A DNA stretch of 64,000 bases. It comes from Variovorax sp. ZS18.2.2 (GTDB lineage Bacteria; Pseudomonadota; Gammaproteobacteria; Burkholderiales; Burkholderiaceae_C). The stretch covers positions 578,840 to 642,839 of the forward strand of contig NZ_JANLNM010000003.1 in NCBI RefSeq assembly GCF_024701975.1, given 5' to 3'. Of this stretch, positions 37,303 to 46,362 are shown in pieces (position 1 is the first letter of the stretch; every line of letters begins with the position of its first letter). The notes below the pieces were generated by a model, which made no database searches, was not told the DNA's origin, and was given only the letters and a program-made list of their open reading frames with translations. The position numbers and the translations under genes were made by a program.

Positions 37303-38571
37303 ATGACCCGCCACAACCTTTTAACCATTACCAACCTCCGAACCAAAGCAAAAACGCCCGGCTACCACCTCGACGGCCGGGGCCTGTACCTCAGGGTGGC
37401 CCCAGGGGGAAGCCAAGCCTGGATCTTGCGCTACACCTACCTTGGCCGCACCCGCGACATGGGGCTGGGCTCCCTGGCCGATGTGAGCCTGGCACGCGCC
37501 CGTGAACGCGCCCAAGAACATCGCATCCAAATCGCCGAAGGTATTGACCCTATCCAGTACCGCGAGCAAAAGAGAATCGAAATCAAGGCCACCGCCATTC
37601 AATTAGAACAAGACAGCGTGACGTTCAAAGCATGCGCCGAGGAATACCACAAGGAACATGCCGGCGATTGGAAAAACGCCAAGCACAAGGACCAATGGAT
37701 CAATACGCTGACCACCTATGCCTTTCCGCATTTCGGAAGGCTCCCAATTCGCGAGGTTGGCAAACACGAAATCCTGAAAGCATTGACGCCAATTTGGAGG
37801 GAAAAAGCGGAAACAGCCGACCGCCTTTTGCAAAGAATTCGCAAAGTGCTGAATTACGGCGCGGCCAAGGACTATTGCCGTGGTGTAGACGGCGAATTCT
37901 GGGCACAAGTCCGGATCGCCCTGGGTGCCAACGAGAAAGCACGGAAGGTGGAGCACCACCCGTCTTGCCCGCATCCGCAGATCGGGGCACTGCTGGCCCG
38001 AGTGCGCGCCAGCACGGCCACCGCCACCGTGCAGATGGCCTTCGAGTTCGGCGTGCTGACGGCTGCCCGCTCGGGCGAGATACGCGGCGCCCGCTGGTCG
38101 GAGTTCGATGCCTCGCTCGGCAACTGGACGATCCCTCCAGAGCGCATGAAGGCAGGGCGCGAGCATCGGGTGCCGTTGTCGAACCGGGCTACCGAAGTGC
38201 TGCAGGCTGCGCGCGCCCTGCAGGCTGAGTGGGAAGCAGAAGGCAGCGCCGCAGCGCGGGGTACTGATGCCACCGACTTAGTGTTCCCCTCGCCTCGCGG
38301 CAAGACGTACAGCGACATGGTGTTCACACAGCTGCTGCGTCGCCTTGAACAGCCGTACACCATGCACGGTTTTCGCGCGACCTTCCGTACCTGGGGCATG
38401 GACAACACCCAGTACCCCGCCGAGATGCTGGAGTTTGCACTGGCGCACTTGGTGGGCGACCAGACGGTACGTGCCTACGCCCGTAGCGACATGGTGGAAA
38501 AGCGCCGGCAGCTGATGGAAGACTGGGCTGCGTACATCGTGGGGCAAGCTGGTGAGCCCTTTTCTGAATAA
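37303..38571 (+). CDS. Tyrosine recombinase, P4-type integrase
   Basis: 422-residue site-specific recombinase of genomic islands. The N-terminal DUF4102 arm-binding part (TPGYHLDGRGLYLRVAPGGS, GLGSLADVSLARARERAQEH) is followed by a SAM-like core-binding domain (TFKACAEEYHKEHAGDWKNA). The catalytic domain has Arg (ARSGEIRGARWSEFD), Lys (PERMKAGREHRVPL), HxxR (HGFRATFRTWG) and the late His and Tyr (LAHLVGDQTVRAYARSD). It appears intact. It heads the accessory island and is oriented inward. Confidence 0.95.
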   Translation: MTRHNLLTITNLRTKAKTPGYHLDGRGLYLRVAPGGSQAWILRYTYLGRTRDMGLGSLADVSLARARERAQEHRIQIAEGIDPIQYREQKRIEIKATAIQLEQDSVTFKACAEEYHKEHAGDWKNAKHKDQWINTLTTYAFPHFGRLPIREVGKHEILKALTPIWREKAETADRLLQRIRKVLNYGAAKDYCRGVDGEFWAQVRIALGANEKARKVEHHPSCPHPQIGALLARVRASTATATVQMAFEFGVLTAARSGEIRGARWSEFDASLGNWTIPPERMKAGREHRVPLSNRATEVLQAARALQAEWEAEGSAAARGTDATDLVFPSPRGKTYSDMVFTQLLRRLEQPYTMHGFRATFRTWGMDNTQYPAEMLEFALAHLVGDQTVRAYARSDMVEKRRQLMEDWAAYIVGQAGEPFSE

Positions 38572-38602
38572 CCCACGATGCTTAGGACAGCGAACTCGAT
38601 CC

Positions 38603-38938
38603 TCAACGAGCATCCCGACCATCCCCTTCGTCCACGCGACCTCCGGCATCCGAGCCGCTCTTGGCCTGCAGGTCTTTGAGACATGCGTGAGTCGCGGCAT
38701 GCGACTTCAGTTCAAGGCAGAGTGCCGCTGCTGCTCGGACAGCCGTCTCCCTGACACGGCGCTCTGCTGCCGCCGAGACCTGATGCTCCACGAGCCATTT
38801 CATGAGTAGCATCATCGCGATCAACAGGCCCACCAGCACGCCGACCAACGTCGCTCGCCAGCTGCCACGGCGACGGACGGCCAGTGCTGCCGAACCTGGA
38901 CCGTCTGCCGCTGTCTCTACTGCAACGAGATACCGCAT
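38603..38938 (-). CDS. Small single-span membrane protein, unknown
   Basis: 111 residues from the ATG at 38938: a basic stretch (VRRRGSWRATLVG), one strong membrane helix (GVLVGLLIAMMLLMKWLV), then an Ala/Arg helix (SAAAERRVRETAVRAAAALC). The frame is open to 39118 but that extension lacks coding character. No ribosome-binding site is clear and the family is not recognised. Confidence 0.45.
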   Translation of the reverse strand: MRYLVAVETAADGPGSAALAVRRRGSWRATLVGVLVGLLIAMMLLMKWLVEHQVSAAAERRVRETAVRAAAALCLELKSHAATHACLKDLQAKSGSDAGGRVDEGDGRDAR

Positions 38939-39136
38939 GGGCGCATCGTTACCGCCACCACGAATACGGCGTCGTGGTTGCGACTGCGCGACGGCGACCG
39001 GCGACGATTCGCGATTCAGCACAGACTCGTGCCCCAGGGACCATTGCTGGATTTCACTGCACGTTCTTTCATATCCCAGCCTACTCACAACTGCGCGCCG
39101 CGCAGCTCCGTGGCCCATCCGATGTCTTGCGGATCA

Positions 39137-39640
39137 TCACGCTGCGGTCGCCGTCGGGCTCGACTTACGCCTTACCATCGAAGTGAATGTCGATCCGTCC
39201 CCCGGATGACGTGAGGCGTACCCTGTCATCTGCTCAAGCTGCTTTTGCCGTTCCGCGATCGCCAACTCTCGCGCGGCCCGTCCGTACCGGCCGACCGAAA
39301 AGGCCTTGCTAATGGATTTGCCCGGCTCAACCCTCGTCGCAGCGATCCACATCTGGTTCTTCCCGCCAGGCTCTTCGCGGAAGTACACCCCGGCCACACC
39401 GCTCTTGTTGTCGCGCCGCACGCGCTGGGCGATCTCGCGCTTCAGAACCGGCAGGTGTTCCCGTACGAGTTGATCCCGATAAACCTGTGCTTTTTTCAAC
39501 GCAGCTCTACGGCCACCATTTGTATTGAAATAGAAAGCCTTGACCATGCGCACCTTGTCACGCCGGATGTCGACGCTCCAGTAGTCGTCGTAGCCGTAGA
39601 TGCCATACATGGGATTCGGGTTGGGAATGCCTCTAGGCAT
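39137..39640 (-). CDS. AP2-domain protein
   Basis: 167 residues with an AP2/ERF-like DNA-binding segment: DNKSGVAGVYFREEPGGKNQ, MWIAATRVEPGKSISKAFSV, GRYGRAARELAIAERQ. In bacteria and phages this domain is found in homing-endonuclease-related and mobile-element proteins. The N-terminal half (MYGIYGYDDYWSVDIRRDKV) is Tyr- and Arg-rich and not recognised. The start at 39640 has GGA 11 bases upstream. It is an accessory gene of the island; its target is unknown. Confidence 0.75.
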   Translation of the reverse strand: MPRGIPNPNPMYGIYGYDDYWSVDIRRDKVRMVKAFYFNTNGGRRAALKKAQVYRDQLVREHLPVLKREIAQRVRRDNKSGVAGVYFREEPGGKNQMWIAATRVEPGKSISKAFSVGRYGRAARELAIAERQKQLEQMTGYASRHPGDGSTFTSMVRRKSSPTATAA

Positions 39641-39677
39641 TGTGGATATTCCGAAAAAGCAGCGCCGCTTGTTGAAC

Positions 39678-40094
39678 TCAATTGATCTGCGTGTTGCGCA
39701 TCTCCATGTTCTCGAAGTTGCTGCCCGTGAAATCCACCTGCTCACCACGCAGACCATCGGCCTGAATCGTGGTGCCGGTGCATCCGAGCACGGCGACATC
39801 GGTCCAGTGGCCGCCATCAAAATTCAAGTCGTTCCACTGGCAGCGATTGAACTGTGAAGCGCTGATCTGGCTTTGCTGGAACTGTGACTGCGAAAAGGTG
39901 CAGTGGGTGAACGTGCATCCAGCGATGGAAATGCCCTCAAAGTCACAAGCAGTGAAGGTGCAGCCTATGAACTGGCAGCCAGTCCAGCCGGCTTGCTTGA
40001 AAGTGGTGGCCGTAAAGCTACTACCGGTGAAAACGGTGGCGGCGAACTGAGCAAGGTTCAGGTCCAGACCCGCATAGGCGTAACTGTCGGCCAT
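39678..40094 (-). CDS. Pentapeptide-repeat-like protein, possibly truncated
   Basis: About 138 residues of irregular pentapeptide-type repeats with a hydrophobic or aromatic residue every fifth position (FTGSSFTATTFKQAGWTGCQ, FIGCTFTACDFEGISIAGCT). Such right-handed beta-helices form the C-terminal part of DUF2169-type type VI secretion proteins. The missing N-terminal domain and the position behind a VgrG-Rhs block suggest a leftover of one. The ATG at 40094 was used; the frame stays open to a TTG at 40172. Confidence 0.7.
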   Translation of the reverse strand: MADSYAYAGLDLNLAQFAATVFTGSSFTATTFKQAGWTGCQFIGCTFTACDFEGISIAGCTFTHCTFSQSQFQQSQISASQFNRCQWNDLNFDGGHWTDVAVLGCTGTTIQADGLRGEQVDFTGSNFENMEMRNTQIN

Positions 40095-40183
40095 GCCGAC
40101 AAGGCCCGCCGGTGCTCCTCCAGCGCCTTTGCGCCAAAGATCGTGACCGAAAACGATGACTTGAGAAGGCAATTGTCATGCCC

Positions 40184-40591
40184 TCAATGGAAAACGCAGT
40201 CTTGCAATGGAATGTAGTTCGCGCCTGATGAAAACGCGACTGTGCATGTTGCCTTGAATGCAGCGCCACCACTCAGTGCTTCCATTTTTTCCGCATTAAC
40301 CGCATCACGAGCGACCAAGCGGGCGAGGACATTGTTTGAACCAGCGACACCCGCCTTGAGCAAGGCACCGCCTTTTGCACTGTCCGGCCCTCTTTTGAAT
40401 CCTTGGCTCAGCTCAATCGCCACGCCGCTTATTGATATTCTTTTATCAAACTCAGGAAAATCCATCATCAAATAGCCTTCTTTGACGTAACGTTGGTATA
40501 GCTTTTCAAGATTGACCTCTTTAGGCATGCGCTCAGCGGCAAAACTGGTGTTGATTGCAAGAAACAGTAAAGTAAATATAAACTTATGCAT
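40184..40591 (-). CDS. Small exported protein, possibly OB-fold-like
   Basis: 135 residues with a clear signal peptide (MHKFIFTLLFLAINTSFA, cut before AERMPKE). The mature part (ISISGVAIELSQGF, GSNNVLARLVARD, FKATCTVAFSSG, PLQDCVFH) has the spacing of tRNA_anti-like OB-fold proteins and two cysteines. AAGGAG lies seven bases before the ATG. Base composition is lower in GC than the flanks. Its place behind the toxin/immunity genes suggests a second, periplasmic protective protein, but that is inference. Confidence 0.72.
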   Translation of the reverse strand: MHKFIFTLLFLAINTSFAAERMPKEVNLEKLYQRYVKEGYLMMDFPEFDKRISISGVAIELSQGFKRGPDSAKGGALLKAGVAGSNNVLARLVARDAVNAEKMEALSGGAAFKATCTVAFSSGANYIPLQDCVFH

Positions 40592-40771
40592 CGACCCTCT
40601 CCTTAACAGGCTGCTGAAGTGCTAACTTTGAATCGAAAATTCAACCAAAACAAAGATGCCTGCCCCTTTTTTTTCTCGAAAAAGTCGCCCGCAGTTCGTT
40701 CTACACCGTCGAATATTTTTTCATTTCGAGTCATCAAGAGATATCTCAGCGGCCTGTGATCCCTCCTGCCC

Positions 40772-41434
40772 TTAGAGGACGGGAAGTATTTCCTCAGGAT
40801 CAAAAACGAAGGAATCCGGATTTGGCCACTTTGCGGCCTCCACACGCACAAAATCTATCCCCGCGACGCCTTTTTTCTTTGTCGATTCAAAAAACTCTTC
40901 TGAGCAAAAAATAGTTCCAATTCTCGGATCGAGGCCTTCAATTCCAAAAACATGTCGATCAAAAGATTGGCGTATAGAGAGCTTCTCAAAGACACTGAGG
41001 CCGAATTTTCCATTCCTCACGAAACTCTCATTATTATTCACAGCCTCCGATAGGCTGACATAAAATTCATCGGCGAACCGCGAGACAAAATATTTTTTCT
41101 GAACAATGCTTTTTTTGCTCGATTGAGATATAACCTCGATTTCCTTGAAGTCTTTTAAATGGGATTTGAATTCAATCAGCGACTCGAGAAAATTTTGATC
41201 CAAAAATTGATTTAAAGAAATGCTTCTTATCGAAAAATTTATTAGCTTTTCTTTTGCAATCAGGCACATGCCCGCAGGATATTCATCCAAGCCTCGCGGA
41301 TCGAAGTACCATGGATAAGCGGTTCCGTGCTCGATTGCTGCGGGATTTTCAGGGCAGTGATCGTAGAGAACTGCATTCAATAGTCCGATTGGACACCCTC
41401 GGTCTTTTTTTTGTGTAATTGCATAAAATTTCAT
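40772..41434 (-). CDS. Imm11/Imm43-like immunity protein for the Rhs toxin
   Basis: 220 residues, low GC, starting 13 bases after the Rhs stop. The C-terminal half matches the pattern of DUF1629/Imm11-type immunity proteins: KKYFVSRFADEFYVSLSEAV, QSFDRHVFGIEGLDPRIGTI, FCSEEFFESTKKKGVAGIDF. It is cytoplasmic (no signal peptide), as needed to block a nuclease. The start at 41434 is the first ATG; a TTG two codons earlier is possible. Pairing with the AHH nuclease follows from position. Confidence 0.75.
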   Translation of the reverse strand: MKFYAITQKKDRGCPIGLLNAVLYDHCPENPAAIEHGTAYPWYFDPRGLDEYPAGMCLIAKEKLINFSIRSISLNQFLDQNFLESLIEFKSHLKDFKEIEVISQSSKKSIVQKKYFVSRFADEFYVSLSEAVNNNESFVRNGKFGLSVFEKLSIRQSFDRHVFGIEGLDPRIGTIFCSEEFFESTKKKGVAGIDFVRVEAAKWPNPDSFVFDPEEILPVL

Positions 41435-41447
41435 AATCAACTCGAAT

Positions 41448-44400
41448 TCATATTAGCCGCCCAGTTTGGGGATTGCGTGGAACCAGGCCTGCATTGATTG
41501 CCAGTTTTAATTGACCCTGCAAATCGCCAATTTCTTGTTTTGCCTCGCCTGCCGTGATGGCTTTGCTGTCATACGCAGTTCGAATACTCTTAACTCTTGC
41601 ATCAACCATGGCCGAATACAGCGCGTGCGACCCACAGTGATAAACCTTTTTTCCCATTGCCTTGGCTTTTCCCTGGCTACCTGGAAGCAGCATTCCGTTT
41701 TCTTTGACGTCCCTTTGTCCACTCAAGCCAATCGTATTCAGGAATGCCCCATTATTCGCCCAAACTTCCTCTGGAATGACGTGGTGCGCTTGCATCCCAT
41801 CTCCAGAGACTCCTCCTAAATTCCGATCCAGTGCGGTACTACACAACCCACTGGGGTCCACCCAGGTTATGGGATTGGGTGCGAATCGATACAGATTCGC
41901 GCCGCCTGCTAGCTTTATCAGGTCGCCGGAGACAAATCTGCCACTGTGCGGATCGTAATATCGATACCGGTTGTAATGCAGCCCCGTCTCCTCGTCCAGG
42001 TACTGCCCCTGGAACCGAATCGGGTTCGCAATACCCGCGCGTTTAGCCGCCTCCGAGATCGTCTGCTTCGCCTCGCCCCATGCCTTGTAGCTCGCGCTCC
42101 AGCAGACGTTTCCGCCCGAGTCCGTCAATTCCTGCGGCGTGCCCAAGTGGTCGCACTGGTAGAAGGCGATCTCCTCGGGCGTGAACGGCTCGGCGCTGGC
42201 CTGCTGTAGCCCCTGTCCGTTCCACAACGGGTCCTGCTCGATGTCGTAGGCCCCGCCGTTGGCCTGCATCAACGCCTTCACGTCGGTGGTCGGACTCAAT
42301 TGGAGAGGACCCGGTCTTCGCACCTGCACCAGTGGCACGAAGCTGTCCTTCTCGTGGACGTAGTGCACGGTGTGCGCCTGCTCCTGTGCATTGGAGTTGC
42401 TCGGCATGGCGCTCTCGTAGGCGATGGTGTCGCCGTCCCAACCGAAGACGGTTTCCCTGGCTCCACTGGCCTTGGCGATGCGTCGGCCCATCGGGTCGTA
42501 GCGGAAACTGGTGGTGCCTTCCTCGCTCTTCGCGCTGATCATGCGATTGAAGCCGTCCCAGCTGAAGGCGGTTTTCCGCCCGTTCTTTATGCGCTCGACG
42601 AGGTTGCCACGCTCGTCGTACTTGTAGGTGGTGCCGGCGTAGTCCTTGAGCAGGTTGTCCAGCAGCTTGCCAACGGTGGCATGTCCAACCCGCTGCTCCC
42701 TGGCCAAGGTCATCGGCTGGAAGGCCTCGGCGCCCGAGCGGTTGTCGGGCACTGGGTTGCCGATGTTGCCGGCCGGGTCGAAGGCGAACACTTCCTTGCC
42801 CATCTGGCTCTGCGCTTCGAGCAGGCGACCCACGGGGTCGTAACGGTAGTCCAGACGCCCGCGCCGGCTGTCGCCGATGCCGGTGAGTTGACCGGCTTTG
42901 TCGTAGTGGTAGCTGCGGCGGATGCTGACAGCGGCAGTGCCGGTAGCGCTGGGGGCGCCGGCAGGTTTTGTGGTGCGGGCGATCTGCTGCTCTAGCAACC
43001 GACCGGCCGGATCGTAGGTCTGGGTCTGAACCACGCCGTTGTGCTGCTGACGACCGACCTCGCGGTGCAGGTCGTCGCGCTCCAGGCCCAGGATGTCCTG
43101 CCCATCGAGCAGCAAGCCGTGGACGTGGCCGCTGCCGTAGGTGAGCCACTCCTGGGTGTGGCCGTCGGGGCGGGTGCTGCCGACTCTCTGGTTGAGTTCG
43201 TTGTAGCGGTGCTGCCAGATGGCGGTGTGGCCCCGGGCCAGGTCGGCATGGTGTTCGCGGGTGAGATTGCCCGCAGGGTCATAGAACCACTGGAGCTTGG
43301 CATCCTGGTTCCTGGCTTCGATCAGGCGTCCATTGCCGTCGTAGGCAAAGGTCTCGGTCTGCGCGGCGGCCTCACGCTCGACCAGCCGACCGAGCGGGTC
43401 GAAGGCGAGGCGGGTGACCTGTCCAGCTTCCGCCACTTCGGCGAGCACGCCGCTGGTTTCTTCGTAGCGGTACTTGGTTAGCTTGCCATCGAAGCCGGTT
43501 TCTTCGAGCAGGCGGCCGACGGGGTCGTACTTGAATTGGTAGCGGCTGTTGTTTTCGTTCTGGAGTTGGACGAGGCGCCCGAGCGGGTCCCATTGGTAGC
43601 TCAGCGTGTGGCCGGCAGCGTCGGTGCGCCCGGCGATGAGTCCAGCGTCGGCGTAGCGGTAGTGGGTGCTTCGCGCCAGGGCGTCGGTGTGCGTCAGCAG
43701 GCGACCTTCGGCATCGTGGGCCAGTTGCTCTTTGGTCTGGTCGGGATGAACGATTTCCTCGAGTTGGCCGGGGTGGTTGCCACCGGTCTGGGCCGCAACA
43801 AGGGTCTGCTCGCTCAGCGGGGTGTAGCGGTATTTGGTGGTCTGGCCGGCGGCATCGGCGCTTTGTGCCAGACGGCCGCGTGAGTCGTAGCTCCAGGTGG
43901 TGGTTTTGCCCGAACAATCGGTGTAGCTGGCCAGTTCGCCGGTGGGGGTGTAGGCAAGCTTCTTGACGCCGCCCTTGGCATCGGTGATCTGCACCGGCCG
44001 CCCGGCCTTGTCGTAAGCGTATTGGGTCTTGTGACCGAGCGGGTCGGTCTCTTCGGTGAGGTGACCCTGCGGGTTGTAGTCGCGCAGCCAGGCGCCGCCC
44101 TCGGGGTCGCGCACGCCGGTCAGGCGGCCGAGCTTGTCGTACTCGAAGTGGACCTGACTGCCGTCGGCCTGGGTGTGGGTCAGCAGGTTGCCGGCTGCGT
44201 CGTAGATGTATTCGTCGGCGCCACCGTCCGGATGAATATGGCGGGTGATGTTCTTGGCATCGTCGCGGAAGAACCATTCCTCGTTCTGGTCCGGGTAGAT
44301 GACGCGGTAGGTGTAGCCCAGGATGTCGTAGTAAATCCAGGTTTCCTGGCCCAGCGCATCGGTCACGTAGGTCAGGCGGATGTTCTTGTCCCACTCGAGC

Positions 44401-46310
44401 TTCGTATCGAAGCTGCCGTCGTCGGCCCATTCGCGGATCGCCTTGGCGTCGGCGCCGGTGCCGTCGTAGGCCAGGTTCATGCCGCGACCGGTGCGGTCGG
44501 CGTAGCGGGTGACCAGATGATGGCTGTATTGGTAGGTCCAGGCGGCACCGTTCTCGTCCTGCGCCGCAATCAGGTCGCCGGCGTCGTCATGGGTATAGCC
44601 GGCCAGTTGGCGAACGACCTGCCCGTCCTTGAGTTCCCACAGGGATTCGATGCGGCCGGTGATCGCGTTCGGGCGAATGCCGACATGCGCGAGCGTGACG
44701 TCGCCCTGCTTGCTGAGGATGTCGCTCAAGACTTGCTCGCCGGCATTCGGTCCAGCAGCAATGATGTGGTCGTAGCGCAGGCCGATGGCGGCACCGTCCC
44801 TGGCGTGCTGGGCCACCAGACGGAAGTGCTGCTTGCCCTGTGCGGCGGCCTTGCCGGCCGCGGTGTCGACGAGTTCGTAGGTTTCGCGCCACTCGGCCTG
44901 TTCGCCGGCGGGCAGTGGTTTGCCGAAGTCCAGCACGAGCAGCGTTTCGCTCAGGCGGGTTGCGCTGAATTCCTCGATGGCGTTGCGATGACTTTGGCCC
45001 ACGGCAAGCCACGGCAGGGCGTGGCTGCGGCCGTCTGCGGCACGGTACGCCAGTGCTTGCTGGCCCTTGGACTCCACCACATCGACGCGCGTGGTGTAAG
45101 GGGTCAGCCAGCGCGCCCCCAGGCTGCCGTGGTCGTAGGCAGCCAGGTTGCTGCTGTAGGTCCGGCTCCATTCGATGGGCAGGGTGGCGGGCAGCACGAA
45201 GTCGGTGTGGGTGAAGCGCTCGTTGCCCAGGGCAAAGCTGATCGAGTTATTGGTGCCATCCGGGGTGGCACCCAGCTTGCAGCAATTGGGGTTTGCTCCG
45301 GCGGGACGCTCGCCGCTAGACAACACCAACTCACCCCCGCCCTTGTCGCTGTCAACCCTTGTTCCTGCAGGGGGCGGAACAACGCCATTCTTGCGGTTCC
45401 TGCGCTTGACGAGGGCGGTCTTCAGCAACACGAGCAGCCACTTGATGCTGTTGCGAGCGCCCGCATCGGCCATGTCCAAGAGCTTGTTGCGCGCCACTTG
45501 TTTGATGTTGACCAGGCTTCCTATGGTCTCCTTGATCATAGCAACAGCCTCTTGCGGAATCAGGCCGGATGCTTTGCTTGCGACAAAGTTGACCCCCGAT
45601 TTGGTGGTGTCGCTGACGGCTTGACCCCACCAATTCCATGTGTTCAGCAGGGCGCCCATGGGGCCCTGAGCTTGCGGGTCGTAGGTTTTATCTGCCTGCG
45701 CCGCCGCGATCTCGAGCAATGGCTTTTCTCCGATCCCGCGCTGCATGACGTCGATCATCATGTTCACGACCGCATCGACCATGTCGGCGCAATCCTTCAT
45801 CATGCCGTCGAGAAGATTCGTGGCCCCGTCGACAAACTTGTCGATCTCCCCGGCAATCGTGTCGTTCAGGTGGTAGACGGCTGCGCTGATGAGCGCTTCG
45901 CCGAGGTTGGGTATCCCTTCCTTCACCGCGCGCGCGGCACCTTGTTTGGTCAGCGCCAGCATGGGCCGCAAGCTCATGCGTGCCGCCGCCATGCTCGGCG
46001 GAATCGGGATGATGCCGATCACGTTGATCGCCAGAGAAACCCATTCCAGAAACTGGTCCCAGCTCTTCTTCTGGATCATGCGAACCACATCCATGATCGC
46101 ATCGGCGAGCGCCATGATGTTCCCGACCACGGGGATGGAGCCGGCAACGGTTGCCAAGGTGCCCAGCGTGATCCAGCCGCCGCTGATGTATCGCAGCCAT
46201 TCGTCCAGTTTGGCCGCACCCGCACCGATGTCCGCCTGATCGATGGTGTTCAGCGGCGCAACAGCTACCTGGGGTTCACGTTCATCCTGCGCTGATTGAT
46301 CGACTGCCAT
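41448..46310 (-). CDS. Rhs polymorphic toxin with C-terminal AHH nuclease
   Basis: 1620-residue toxin. The N-terminal 350 residues carry hydrophobic segments (ITLGTLATVAGSIPVVGNIM and WVSLAINVIGIIPIPPSMAA) and no PAAR motif. Residues about 360-1450 are YD/RHS repeats forming the toxin-holding cocoon (RTYSSNLAAYDHGSLGARWL, YRYYDPHSGRFVSGDLIKL). The core ends at ITWVDPSGLC near residue 1490. The last 130 residues are the toxin: MQAHHVIPEEVW gives the AHH signature of an HNH/ENDO VII nuclease, with KENGMLLPG and HCGSHALYSAM supplying further metal-site residues. GGGAG lies close before the ATG at 46310. VgrG is 52 bases upstream, immunity downstream. Confidence 0.93.
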   Translation of the reverse strand: MAVDQSAQDEREPQVAVAPLNTIDQADIGAGAAKLDEWLRYISGGWITLGTLATVAGSIPVVGNIMALADAIMDVVRMIQKKSWDQFLEWVSLAINVIGIIPIPPSMAAARMSLRPMLALTKQGAARAVKEGIPNLGEALISAAVYHLNDTIAGEIDKFVDGATNLLDGMMKDCADMVDAVVNMMIDVMQRGIGEKPLLEIAAAQADKTYDPQAQGPMGALLNTWNWWGQAVSDTTKSGVNFVASKASGLIPQEAVAMIKETIGSLVNIKQVARNKLLDMADAGARNSIKWLLVLLKTALVKRRNRKNGVVPPPAGTRVDSDKGGGELVLSSGERPAGANPNCCKLGATPDGTNNSISFALGNERFTHTDFVLPATLPIEWSRTYSSNLAAYDHGSLGARWLTPYTTRVDVVESKGQQALAYRAADGRSHALPWLAVGQSHRNAIEEFSATRLSETLLVLDFGKPLPAGEQAEWRETYELVDTAAGKAAAQGKQHFRLVAQHARDGAAIGLRYDHIIAAGPNAGEQVLSDILSKQGDVTLAHVGIRPNAITGRIESLWELKDGQVVRQLAGYTHDDAGDLIAAQDENGAAWTYQYSHHLVTRYADRTGRGMNLAYDGTGADAKAIREWADDGSFDTKLEWDKNIRLTYVTDALGQETWIYYDILGYTYRVIYPDQNEEWFFRDDAKNITRHIHPDGGADEYIYDAAGNLLTHTQADGSQVHFEYDKLGRLTGVRDPEGGAWLRDYNPQGHLTEETDPLGHKTQYAYDKAGRPVQITDAKGGVKKLAYTPTGELASYTDCSGKTTTWSYDSRGRLAQSADAAGQTTKYRYTPLSEQTLVAAQTGGNHPGQLEEIVHPDQTKEQLAHDAEGRLLTHTDALARSTHYRYADAGLIAGRTDAAGHTLSYQWDPLGRLVQLQNENNSRYQFKYDPVGRLLEETGFDGKLTKYRYEETSGVLAEVAEAGQVTRLAFDPLGRLVEREAAAQTETFAYDGNGRLIEARNQDAKLQWFYDPAGNLTREHHADLARGHTAIWQHRYNELNQRVGSTRPDGHTQEWLTYGSGHVHGLLLDGQDILGLERDDLHREVGRQQHNGVVQTQTYDPAGRLLEQQIARTTKPAGAPSATGTAAVSIRRSYHYDKAGQLTGIGDSRRGRLDYRYDPVGRLLEAQSQMGKEVFAFDPAGNIGNPVPDNRSGAEAFQPMTLAREQRVGHATVGKLLDNLLKDYAGTTYKYDERGNLVERIKNGRKTAFSWDGFNRMISAKSEEGTTSFRYDPMGRRIAKASGARETVFGWDGDTIAYESAMPSNSNAQEQAHTVHYVHEKDSFVPLVQVRRPGPLQLSPTTDVKALMQANGGAYDIEQDPLWNGQGLQQASAEPFTPEEIAFYQCDHLGTPQELTDSGGNVCWSASYKAWGEAKQTISEAAKRAGIANPIRFQGQYLDEETGLHYNRYRYYDPHSGRFVSGDLIKLAGGANLYRFAPNPITWVDPSGLCSTALDRNLGGVSGDGMQAHHVIPEEVWANNGAFLNTIGLSGQRDVKENGMLLPGSQGKAKAMGKKVYHCGSHALYSAMVDARVKSIRTAYDSKAITAGEAKQEIGDLQGQLKLAINAGLVPRNPQTGRLI

Positions 46311-46362
46311 TTTTTTACTCCCTAAGCCGTGCCGTTGTGCGTGGTTGTCAGTGCGGCTGCGA

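Noticed and set aside
44022..46295. 757-codon plus-strand frame opposite the Rhs gene
   Set aside because: Shadow of the Rhs repeat coding sequence; no domain and no ribosome-binding site.
41448..46310. PAAR motif in the Rhs N-terminus
   Set aside because: No PAAR-like glycine/proline repeat is present; the N-terminus is made of hydrophobic helices.
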